Below, one piece after another: positions 1-5,697 of a stretch of 10,365 nucleotides of DNA (position 1 is its first letter; each line of letters begins with the position of its first letter). The notes beneath the pieces were generated by a model. The model ran no database searches and had not been told where the DNA came from. It saw nothing but the letters and a program-made list of their open reading frames with translations. The stretch covers positions 1-10,365 of the forward strand of contig CAJMDR010000041.1 of NCBI GenBank assembly GCA_905212215.1, given 5' to 3'. The DNA is from an uncultured Porphyromonadaceae bacterium. Lineage in GTDB: Bacteria > Bacteroidota > Bacteroidia > Bacteroidales > Muribaculaceae. Both the position numbers and the translations under genes were made by a program.

Positions 1-55
1 CCATAGACGTGTTTCATGCAGTTGCCCAATGTATGGCTTATGTCAAGATGATGGT
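1..55 (+). pseudogene. Possible 5' fragment of the PP2C phosphatase gene left of the IS
   Basis: This is flanking DNA outside the insertion sequence and too short for a firm call. In the frame starting at base 2 it reads through a segment ending MYGLCQDDG at base 55, exactly at the IS edge. CQDD resembles the (N/C)QD metal-binding motif that opens PP2C phosphatase domains. If an 8-bp target duplication is assumed and removed, this frame joins in frame to codon 2790 of the PP2C fragment on the other side. The gap from QDD to DGMGG would then be about 11 residues, close to the spacing usual in the family. Against this, no recognisable 8-bp duplication is present, and the frame starting at base 3 is open too. 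Inference only. Confidence 0.3.
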
Positions 56-75
56 GTACAACCGTCCGCGATAGC
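55..75 (+). repeat. Left terminal inverted repeat of the IS66 element
   Basis: These 21 bases match the reverse complement of 2762-2782 without mismatch. Just inside the repeat the two ends diverge, with only a gapped partial similarity (GTATTGAAGCC on the left, AGGTAAGCC on the right). A perfect repeat at both edges of a three-gene IS66 cassette is best read as the transposase recognition ends. Confidence 0.85.
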
Positions 76-78
76 GTA

Positions 79-109
79 TTGAAGCCTGCCTGTATAAGTT
101 CTAACTTTG
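79..109 (+). promoter_or_regulatory. Bacteroidetes-type promoter for the IS66 tnpA-tnpB genes
   Basis: TTG at 79-81 is followed after 20 bp by TAACTTTG at 102-109, a perfect match to the Bacteroidetes -7 consensus TAnnTTTG with normal spacing to the -33 element. Transcription would start near base 116, giving a leader of only about 10 nt before the ATG at 126. It lies just inside the left end, so the element carries its own promoter. Confidence 0.7.
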
Positions 110-125
110 CCGTAAAAATTGAATT

Positions 126-722
126 ATGGACAATGTGGAACTATACAGGCAGGTTTTCGCATCCTTCCGTACCCTCTGTGCCGAAGGGAAACAGCCTTCG
201 TCATTCAATTCCTACTGTAAGGCTCATGGAGTAGAGCAATCGTTGATGCGTCACATACTGAAAGATGAATTTCAAAATGTGAAAACCCTTTCCGGGTTTC
301 AGTTCAACAGGAGTGCCGGTGATCACGCGGTTGGAAAAATCTGTTCTCAGATTTATGAAGAGTTTAAACGTCTTTGTGCGGAAGGACGTCAGCCAGGTAC
401 ATTCAAGGCATATTGCCTTCAGTATGGCATAACGCGCAAGCAGATGCATGGCTATCTATATCGCAATAGACTGAGAGTAACGGGACTTCCGGGCTTTAAG
501 GGTCCCGCGGGTGCCGGAATGTCAAGCCATCATTGTCAGGAGATCCCGTTCGAGAATGTGATCTTCGAGGATGCCGGCTTCCTTCCAGCCGACAGCGGCA
601 ATGTGATAACGGTAAAGGTAGACGGTCATGTCGCCGTCAGCTTTCCGGCGGACACTGATGTGGCTGTCATTGCAAGGTTCGTCAGAAAGATGGGAAAGGG
701 GGTAGGCGATGTGGGGGCTTGA
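126..722 (+). CDS. tnpA: IS66 accessory protein (TnpA-like) with duplicated N-terminal helical module
   Basis: This is the first gene of the IS66 element (198 aa). It is not the catalytic transposase; IS66 TnpA proteins are small accessory factors needed for transposition, probably through DNA binding. The N-terminal part holds two copies of one module: residues about 6-44 (contains LCAEGKQP, SYCKAHGV) and about 74-111 (contains LCAEGRQP, AYCLQYGI). Each copy looks like a helix-turn-helix. A linker rich in Gly/Pro follows (119-135), then a C-terminal strand segment (about 158-190) with the V-x-FP-A-x-T-D pattern seen at the end of IS66 TnpA proteins. ATG 126 sits about 10 nt behind the predicted transcription start. 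The end overlaps tnpB by 14 nt. The assignment rests on position, the C-terminal pattern and the neighbours. Confidence 0.8.
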   Translation: MDNVELYRQVFASFRTLCAEGKQPSSFNSYCKAHGVEQSLMRHILKDEFQNVKTLSGFQFNRSAGDHAVGKICSQIYEEFKRLCAEGRQPGTFKAYCLQYGITRKQMHGYLYRNRLRVTGLPGFKGPAGAGMSSHHCQEIPFENVIFEDAGFLPADSGNVITVKVDGHVAVSFPADTDVAVIARFVRKMGKGVGDVGA

Positions 723-1065
723 GCAGGGGCTGAGACTTTGGGTGTGCCAGCAGCCGGTGTCGATGCGCTACGGCATACGCGGTCTGACTCAGATGGTATG
801 GTCGTGGAAGGGCCATTCACCGGCATCGGGCGATGTGTATGTGTTTTTCTCGAAGGACCGAAAGACCATGAAGGCACTTAAATGGGACGGTGACGGATTT
901 TTGATGTACACCAAAAGACTGTCGCAAGGCCGTTTCCGGGAGGTGATGAAAAAGGGCGATGACGGCGTGCGCAGGCTTCAATGGGACGATTTCTATATGC
1001 TGATGAGGGGCCTCACGCCTGTGAAGGTGATGGTCGAGAATCGCTTCAGAATGGCCGTAAAATAG
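709..1065 (+). CDS. tnpB: IS66 family protein TnpB (Orf2)
   Basis: This is the second IS66 gene (118 aa, the usual TnpB length). TnpB is an accessory protein needed for efficient IS66 transposition; its biochemistry is not settled. Family hallmarks are visible: a start like LWVCQQPVSMRYGIRGL (residues about 10-26, matching the usual VWLYTQPTDMRKSFDGL), then DVYVFFSKDRKTMKALKWDGDGF (split: DVYVFFSKDR at about 43-52, KALKWDGDGF at about 55-64), equivalent to the VFVFCNRRRDRLKILYWDG region, then Y-x-K-R-L and G-R-F. The ATG at 709 lies inside the end of tnpA (stop at 720-722), a 14-nt overlap that suggests translational coupling. No break is seen. Confidence 0.9.
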   Translation: MWGLEQGLRLWVCQQPVSMRYGIRGLTQMVWSWKGHSPASGDVYVFFSKDRKTMKALKWDGDGFLMYTKRLSQGRFREVMKKGDDGVRRLQWDDFYMLMRGLTPVKVMVENRFRMAVK

Positions 1066-1108
1066 CGATTAATATTTTAACAATCAACCAATTAAGCGGT
1101 GTAAAAAG

Positions 1109-1139
1109 TTGCGTATGTCAGATATTTTTCGTAACTTTA
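1109..1139 (+). promoter_or_regulatory. Second internal IS66 promoter, in front of tnpC
   Basis: In the 78-nt gap between tnpB and tnpC, TTG at 1109-1111 is followed after 20 bp by TAACTTTA at 1132-1139, one mismatch from TAnnTTTG. Spacing is identical to the promoter at the left end. The -7 element ends only 4 nt before the tnpC ATG at 1144, so any transcript starting about 7 nt downstream would be leaderless or nearly so. The site may therefore be weak, or tnpC may rely mainly on read-through from tnpB. Confidence 0.5.
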
Positions 1140-1143
1140 CACC

Positions 1144-2721
1144 ATGAAAAAGAACGAGTTGATAGAGTTTTTACAACGCCAGGTCGAGTTCCTTCAAGAG
1201 CGGCTCGACGAGGCGTTGGCCTCTGTCAACTCGCTTACTTTATCCAATAAAAAACTGATAGCGACCGTAGAAGAACTTCGCAAGCAAATGGCCTCAATGG
1301 AGGAGGCTATGAAAGGCAAAAGTGCGGAACTGAGCAAGGAGAAAGCCGCGCGTCAGGCAGTGCAGCGTCTGCAGGGCTCGCCGTCAGAGCGTCAGACAAA
1401 ACCGGCCGTGCCTACCACTTCCGAGGCTCAGGAACCGAAGCCTCAGAAGAAACGCACCAACAACGGTGCCAAGAGAAAGACACATCCCGAGTGCGAGGTG
1501 GAGACAGTTGTGGTGGAGCCGGACAGCCCGGACTTCAAGCCGGAGACAGCTAAGTTCATAGGCGAGTGTGATGTTGTGCGCTACGTAATGGAGCCGATGC
1601 GCTTCAAGAAAATTATATACAAGGTGCGCAAATATGTGCAGGACGAAAAGATATACAAAGGTACGGCTCCCGCCACGCCGCTGCTCAACTCGCAATATAC
1701 TTCTTCCTTTATAGCCGGACTCACTGAGTTACGCTACCTTCATTGCATGCCCCTTGAAAATGCAGTCGAATACTTCCGCGCCCACGGCTTCGACCTTGAC
1801 AAAGGAACGGCACAGAAACTTGTAAGCAAGGTAAAGGTGCATCTTGAGAATCTGTACAAGGCACTGGGTCAGGCAATAGTGGCGGACAACTATATCTGCG
1901 GCGACGAGACATATCAGAAAGTGCGGTTGCAGGTGGCAACTCCTTCGGGCCGAAAAATCAAGAAAGGATATATCTGGGTGTTCGTCGGCATGACAACCGG
2001 GCTTGTATACTTCTTCTATGATGACGGTTCCCGCTCGGCCGAAGTCTTCGAGCAGCACATCAAAGGCTTCAGCGGAGCCTTCCAGTGCGATTATTACTCA
2101 GGCTATCGGCGCATCGGCATAGGTGAGATGAGCGGGATAAAACGGTTGCCATGCCTGCAGCATATCAAGCGGAAGTTCCTCGATCTGAAAGACAATCCCC
2201 AGGCACAGGAAATAGCAAAACTCTTCGGGCTCCTTTACCACTTCGAGCATCAGCACCGCATAGGCAAAGACGGATGGACAGAGAAAGACCACCTCGGGTG
2301 GCGGCAGCGATACTCCAAAGTGATGCTCGAGAAAATCCACATGAGACTGATGGCTGTCAAAGACCGCGCAGGTGTACCTCCCGACGACCCGTTGCTTGCC
2401 GCCACCGAACATGCGCTCAGGCAATGGGACGAGATACCGCGAATCTTCGCCTCGCCTACCTACAAACTTGACAACAACGAAGTCGAACGCATCAACCGCT
2501 ACATATCCCTGACCCGCCGCCGGCTGACAATCGGCTCCCACTCCGGAGCCGAGGCCGCCGCCCTGTACCACTCGCTGGCAATCACCTGCCACCGTTGCGG
2601 TGTCAATGTCTTCGACTACTTCTGCGACATCATCGACCGATGCGCCGCATGGCCTCCGAACACACCAATTGAAAAGTACCGCGACCTGCTTCCCGATCGC
2701 TGGAAACCATCACAGAAATAG
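1144..2721 (+). CDS. tnpC: IS66 family transposase TnpC (DDE)
   Basis: This is the catalytic IS66 transposase, 525 aa and full length. Residues about 3-75 are a charged, heptad-like coiled coil (leucine-zipper region of IS66 proteins), followed by a basic linker (98-113). The DDE core runs from about 180: likely first Asp in GDETY (D254), second in QCDYYSGY (D316), and Glu in LDNNEVER (E448), with the conserved LPCLQHIKRKF segment (335-345) between. The IS66 C-terminal domain follows (about 465-525). The CxxC zinc-finger pair that usually sits between coiled coil and core is absent; the matching region (114-165) keeps only scattered cysteines. ATG 1144 starts the coiled coil cleanly. The TAG stop lies inside the stem of the following terminator. 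Confidence 0.95.
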   Translation: MKKNELIEFLQRQVEFLQERLDEALASVNSLTLSNKKLIATVEELRKQMASMEEAMKGKSAELSKEKAARQAVQRLQGSPSERQTKPAVPTTSEAQEPKPQKKRTNNGAKRKTHPECEVETVVVEPDSPDFKPETAKFIGECDVVRYVMEPMRFKKIIYKVRKYVQDEKIYKGTAPATPLLNSQYTSSFIAGLTELRYLHCMPLENAVEYFRAHGFDLDKGTAQKLVSKVKVHLENLYKALGQAIVADNYICGDETYQKVRLQVATPSGRKIKKGYIWVFVGMTTGLVYFFYDDGSRSAEVFEQHIKGFSGAFQCDYYSGYRRIGIGEMSGIKRLPCLQHIKRKFLDLKDNPQAQEIAKLFGLLYHFEHQHRIGKDGWTEKDHLGWRQRYSKVMLEKIHMRLMAVKDRAGVPPDDPLLAATEHALRQWDEIPRIFASPTYKLDNNEVERINRYISLTRRRLTIGSHSGAEAAALYHSLAITCHRCGVNVFDYFCDIIDRCAAWPPNTPIEKYRDLLPDRWKPSQK

Positions 2722-2750
2722 CCGCCCATTATCGGGACGGCTATCTTTTT
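2718..2750 (+). terminator. Rho-independent terminator behind tnpC
   Basis: ATAGCCG (2718-2724) pairs with CGGCTAT (2738-2744), extended by CCC (2725-2727) with GGG (2734-2736) across one bulged A, loop ATTATC, followed by C and five T at 2746-2750. The tnpC stop codon is part of the stem. It would stop transcription from the element before it enters the phosphatase remnant. Confidence 0.75.
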
Positions 2751-3377
2751 ATGGCTTACCTGCTATCGCGGACGGTTGTACATATGCCGGAACAGAACCG
2801 TGCTGTTTTCGTTCTCTGCGACGGTATGGGCGGACACGATTGTGGAGAAGTGGCCAGTCGCTTTGTCGCAGAGCGTATATGCGGATATTGGGAGAAGAAT
2901 CCCAAACGACCGGACTCCGAAAAGAAAATCCTCGATGCCTGTCAGGAAACCAAGATTGCTTATGACAATATGTCAAGGGTAGAAATGGGCACGACAATGG
3001 CGATGGTGGCAATCGAGGACAACAAAGCGATTCTTGCACATTGCGGTGACAGCCGGATATACATGGTCCGCGATGGAAAAATCATATACCAGTCAACCGA
3101 CCATGTGGCATTGACTCCGGAAGGTTGGCCTATTATCACACGTGCATTCTTTACCGGCCGAAACAACTACAATCCAGACATCAAGACGATAGATGTGAAA
3201 GTTGGAGACATGATATTCATCTGTTCGGATGGAGTATATGGAAACGGAAAATGGAGTGAACTCAAAGAAGCACTGACTGATAATTCCAATAATGAAGTTT
3301 TGAGTCGAATTAAGTCGGTCGCTGAAAGGAATGCCCATGACAATTATTCCGCAATCCTCATCAGAATAGGCAGTTAA
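2751..3377 (+). pseudogene. PP2C-family Ser/Thr protein phosphatase, 5'-truncated by the IS66 element
   Basis: The reading frame carries most of a PP2C phosphatase, a metal-dependent enzyme that dephosphorylates Ser/Thr and usually counteracts Ser/Thr kinases. Visible motifs, numbered from ATG 2751: DGMGGH (24-29), GTTM (80-83), GDSR (99-102), SDGVYG (159-164) and the C-terminal DN (197-198). The N-terminal motif (typically R-x-x-N-Q/E-D) that supplies metal-site contacts is missing. The first ten or so residues are encoded by the end of the insertion sequence, and the total of 208 aa is about 30 short of a normal domain. The ATG at 2751 directly follows the tnpC terminator and has no promoter of its own that I can see. 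An intact original would have started left of the element. The 3' end overlaps the convergent protease gene by 4 bp. Probably inactive. Confidence 0.8.
2762..2782 (-). repeat. Right terminal inverted repeat of the IS66 element
   Basis: This is the exact reverse complement of bases 55-75, 21 nt. It also supplies the codons LSRTVV in the apparent start of the phosphatase reading frame, so those residues come from the element rather than from the phosphatase family. Confidence 0.85.
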
Positions 3378-3943
3378 TAATAGAAACTCACAATAGTATT
3401 TAACGTCTGGTAGAACTGGTCCCAATCCTTGACCTCTTCCTTACCAAGAGAGGGATTGATTAGTATAGCCTTGAATGGATGCAACAGTCCGTTCGAGGTT
3501 TTTTTGTAGTAGATATGTGTAAGAAGATATGCGTGTTCCCCCATGCCTATGATCAGCGGATGTCCTGATGAAATCTCATCTATGAAATACCGGGACTTCT
3601 TGGATTGATAGGAATGGACTGAATACCCGCGCCATCCGTCAAATGCGGATTCAATCTGATTGCCGGAGGCGGTCCGGTTGAGGTTTTCTCCAAATACCCT
3701 CGCAGCAATGTCACTCTGACTGACGTATTGCCCGTTGTATCGAAGTATCATCTGGACGCAGGCTACCCAACACCAGTTCTCCTTCTCTTGAATACAGATA
3801 CAATCTTCTATTGAGGTATCGACCATTGCCACGAAGACAGAATTGTCAATCGCGACAATCTGTCCCCGTGGCCCGGCCTCACCTGTCATCGGAGTGAGGA
3901 GAGAGAGAAGGAGGAAGAGAAGAATGAGCAGCTTTGTTTTCAT
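3374..3943 (-). CDS. Exported papain-like cysteine protease (C39/C70-like), second paralogue
   Basis: This is the third gene of the minus-strand operon, 189 aa. Residues 1-23 form a signal peptide (KTK, then a long Leu-rich core, then GEA), so the protein should be exported. The catalytic pattern is papain-like: Q52 for the oxyanion hole, C58 in ENWCWVAC, H137 in GEHAYL and N163 in INPS. The CWxAC segment at the head of a helix is typical of C39-like and AvrRpt2-like (C70) peptidases. Its start forms an ATGA overlap with the MORN-like gene upstream, indicating coupling. It is a paralogue of the protease at 4608-5216: both share Q-(x)5-CW(V/A)ACVQM, the G-W segment and the HAY/NP ends. Substrate is unknown; fold and catalytic residues are inferred from motifs. 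It ends tail to tail with the PP2C remnant over the sequence TTAA. Confidence 0.75.
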   Translation of the reverse strand: MKTKLLILLFLLLSLLTPMTGEAGPRGQIVAIDNSVFVAMVDTSIEDCICIQEKENWCWVACVQMILRYNGQYVSQSDIAARVFGENLNRTASGNQIESAFDGWRGYSVHSYQSKKSRYFIDEISSGHPLIIGMGEHAYLLTHIYYKKTSNGLLHPFKAILINPSLGKEEVKDWDQFYQTLNTIVSFYY

Positions 3944-4593
3944 CGTCCGATTTTTCCGAGCAACTGACGTCCGAGTTGCGTATCGCTGTCAATCTGGGTG
4001 ATTTTCGTGTTGGCTGGAATCTTCACATCATTGGAGGCGTGATAGTCGTTCGACGGCGACGGTGTCGAATAGCTTGGAGTTGTGTTGAAATATGATGAAT
4101 AATCATATGTCGGATATGAGTATGTGGGATAGGTGTAATTATAGTTATAGACAGGATAGGAATAGGCACTCCAGCTCCAGTCATAACTTGGCGTATATGA
4201 AGGAGTGGAGGCGAAATAATTCCAGTAGTTCGACCATACGTCATAGTATGACTGCTGCATCTGCTGTGTTTGCACATAGGTCTGAGAGACAAAATCTCCG
4301 TGGCTCCATGTGCCGCAGATATATCCCGAGTTGCTTACCACCTCTCCCTGACCGTTGCAGAGGCCACGGTCGAAGTATCCGTGGTAGAATACGGCTCCCA
4401 TCTGCGGATCAACGAAATAATAATAACCCTCCCCTTGCGGATAGCCAGCGTATATCTGACCGTAATAGTAGCCGTTGGGCAGAACAAAATAACCTACACC
4501 CTGATAATTCGCATAGCACGGAGCATAAAGCTGTGCATTTGCGGCAAATGCCATCGACAGCATCAATGCCATCATCAATAAAAGTTTCTTCAT
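3940..4593 (-). CDS. Exported MORN-like, tyrosine-rich protein of unknown function
   Basis: The middle gene of the minus-strand operon encodes 217 aa from the chosen start. ATG 4593 begins MKKLLLMMALMLSMAF, a clean signal peptide with likely cleavage after ANA (residue 20). A start at 4599 would add only two residues, whereas the longest open frame, from 4695, would put 34 polar residues before the signal and overlap the upstream gene by 88 nt. Residues about 34-103 show MORN-like units (GYYYGQIYAGYPQGEGYYY, 37-55, and YHGYFDRGLCNGQGEV). Residues about 115-185 are low complexity, rich in Tyr, Ser, Pro and Thr with repeated YTYP/YSYP/YDYS words. A short charged tail follows (KIPANTKITQ). MORN units bind membranes or other proteins in known cases; the role here is unknown. 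It lies 14 nt after the first protease stop and overlaps the second protease start by 4 nt. Confidence 0.75.
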   Translation of the reverse strand: MKKLLLMMALMLSMAFAANAQLYAPCYANYQGVGYFVLPNGYYYGQIYAGYPQGEGYYYFVDPQMGAVFYHGYFDRGLCNGQGEVVSNSGYICGTWSHGDFVSQTYVQTQQMQQSYYDVWSNYWNYFASTPSYTPSYDWSWSAYSYPVYNYNYTYPTYSYPTYDYSSYFNTTPSYSTPSPSNDYHASNDVKIPANTKITQIDSDTQLGRQLLGKIGR

Positions 4594-4607
4594 TGTCATA
4601 TTCTTTT

Positions 4608-5216
4608 TTATTTTGGATAAACATGAACTATAGTGTGAACTCTCCTTCTGAACTCGCTCCATGAGAGTTTCTCCCTCGAAGGGGATGAAGGCCACGGATT
4701 CCTTAGAATTACCTCGACAGGCTGATAGGTGTTTCCGGATTTCCGGAAAGATATGCCGGTGAGAACGTATGCGTGTCCCATAGTCTGCCCGGGCATATCG
4801 AGTCCGATGATCAGTGGGTATTTGTCAATCAGGTCGGTGATGAAAGTCTGGGCAGTGACATAGAAAGGATTGTCAACCCTTGCGGCTATTACGTGGCTAC
4901 CGGTGTTCCATCCATCAGCGGCCCTCTGAATATCGTATGCTGTGCCGCCTTCATTGATTCTCAGCCCTTTTGCTCGGCGCACAACATCCTCCTGATCTAC
5001 GTTGACACCCTGATAATTCAAAACCATCTGCACACATGCCGCCCAGCACCAGCAATCCTCTTCCTGTCGGGCCACAAACTCACGAAAATACGAGGTCTTG
5101 ACCGCAGCCCAATAGACTTCAGAGTCCTTTATGCGGAAAATCTCACCTCCTCTGAAGGTCTGTGCTTCGGATACGGTGAAACATAGGGTCAATATGATTG
5201 TAATTATTGTCCTCAT
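4608..5216 (-). CDS. Exported papain-like cysteine protease (C39/C70-like), first paralogue
   Basis: This is the first gene of the minus-strand operon, 202 aa. A signal peptide is seen at 1-18 (MRTIITIILTLCFTVSEA). The catalytic set is Q51, C57 in CWCWAAC, H148 in GHAYVLT and N173 in RNPW, a papain-like Gln-Cys-His-Asn arrangement as in C39-like and AvrRpt2-like peptidases. The C-terminal part continues with a W-S-E-F-R-R segment and a final beta strand. It is similar in layout to the protease at 3374-3943 but diverged enough to be an old duplication. A Bacteroidetes-type promoter lies 26-57 nt upstream. Possible roles are digestion of extracellular proteins, processing of a partner, or action on host or competitor proteins; the sequence does not decide between them. 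Confidence 0.78.
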   Translation of the reverse strand: MRTIITIILTLCFTVSEAQTFRGGEIFRIKDSEVYWAAVKTSYFREFVARQEEDCWCWAACVQMVLNYQGVNVDQEDVVRRAKGLRINEGGTAYDIQRAADGWNTGSHVIAARVDNPFYVTAQTFITDLIDKYPLIIGLDMPGQTMGHAYVLTGISFRKSGNTYQPVEVILRNPWPSSPSREKLSWSEFRRRVHTIVHVYPK

Positions 5217-5241
5217 ACCTATACAGAGGATTAGGCTCAGC

Positions 5242-5273
5242 TAAAGCTATCAATAAAAAAATTTCTTTTTCAA
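5242..5273 (-). promoter_or_regulatory. Promoter of the protease/MORN/protease operon
   Basis: On the minus strand TTG (5273-5271) is followed after 21 bp, mostly an A/T run, by TAGCTTTA (5249-5242), one mismatch from the Bacteroidetes -7 element TAnnTTTG. Transcription would start near 5235, giving a leader of about 20 nt before the ATG at 5216. The rest of the 120-bp divergent gap (5217-5336) is A/T-rich; I could not identify an equally good promoter for the plus-strand genes. Confidence 0.55.
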
Positions 5274-5336
5274 GATAGAATCAAATCGAATTTAACATCT
5301 CATACTATATACGTCGAACTTAAAACCGATATAACT

Positions 5337-5696
5337 ATGGCAATATTCAATCTTGACTACAACGCTCTCTGGGAGAGCATCTGCAACTGGAGTAGAAAAG
5401 CCGGTCGCGCCGCTACACGTCCTGTCCTTCTTATGTGGTACGTGATGAGAAGTAAGGATACTCCGAGAACAGACAAGTGGGCAATCTTCGGCTCGCTTGC
5501 CTATCTCATCCTCCCGATTGACATCCTCGATTCAAAGCGGCTTCCCATCATCGGCTGGCTGGACGAAGTGGCGTCTCTCGCAGTCCTCGTGCAGAAGATG
5601 TCGAAGTACATAACTCCGGAGATGGAAGCCCGTGCTGATTCGCAGCTCGACAAATGGTTCCCCGAGTATGTGGAATATGAAATGATTGAAGGCTAA
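5337..5696 (+). CDS. DUF1232 (YkvA-like) protein
   Basis: This is a 119-aa protein. The segment at about 48-80 (contains KWAIFGSLAYLILPIDIL and then W-L-D-E-V-A) is the DUF1232 signature: a hydrophobic hairpin with P-x-D-x-(I/L)-P and D-E-x, here with an insertion SKRLPIIGW between the two halves. DUF1232 proteins are small membrane-associated proteins of unknown biochemical function. The rest is amphipathic; residues 20-36 (KAGRAATRPVLLMWYVM) might form a second membrane-associated helix. The start ATG follows an A-rich leader without a Shine-Dalgarno sequence, normal for the phylum. The stop is one nucleotide before the next gene's ATG, so these two genes are surely co-expressed. Confidence 0.8.
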   Translation: MAIFNLDYNALWESICNWSRKAGRAATRPVLLMWYVMRSKDTPRTDKWAIFGSLAYLILPIDILDSKRLPIIGWLDEVASLAVLVQKMSKYITPEMEARADSQLDKWFPEYVEYEMIEG

Positions 5697-5697
5697 T

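Larger units (their letters stand above)
56..2781 (+). mobile_element. IS66-family insertion sequence, complete
   Basis: This is an element of about 2.7 kb, the usual IS66 size, holding the three IS66 genes in order on one strand: a tnpA-like accessory gene, tnpB and the DDE transposase tnpC. The ends are set by a perfect inverted repeat: bases 55-75 are the exact reverse complement of 2762-2782 (21 nt). Both ends begin GTAC when read inward from 56 and from 2781; known IS66 ends often start GTAA. The boundary could be one base further out on each side. The expected 8-bp target duplication is not evident: ATGATGGT on the left against ATATGCCG on the right. Moving the boundary out by one base gives 5 of 8 matches. 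All three genes are intact, so the element looks functional. It abuts a truncated PP2C gene on its right. Confidence 0.88.

Noticed and set aside
2098..2592. Open frame on the minus strand inside tnpC
   Set aside because: It is the shadow of the conserved transposase core; no start signal or motif supports it.
76..2759. Alternative IS ends at GTATTGAAGCC (left) and GTAAGCC (right), inside the 21-bp repeats
   Set aside because: The right one resembles the GTAA start of many IS66 ends, but it would leave a perfect 21-bp inverted repeat outside the element without explanation, and no direct repeat flanks these points either.
4092..4664. Open frame on the plus strand opposite the MORN-like gene
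   Set aside because: Its composition (runs of Arg, Ser, Asn) is what the reverse of a Tyr/Pro/Ser-rich gene yields, and it spans the boundary between two real genes.
3940..4695. Start of the MORN-like protein at 4695
   Set aside because: It would place 34 polar residues ahead of a perfect signal peptide and overlap the upstream protease by 88 nt; ATG 4593 (or 4599) fits better.
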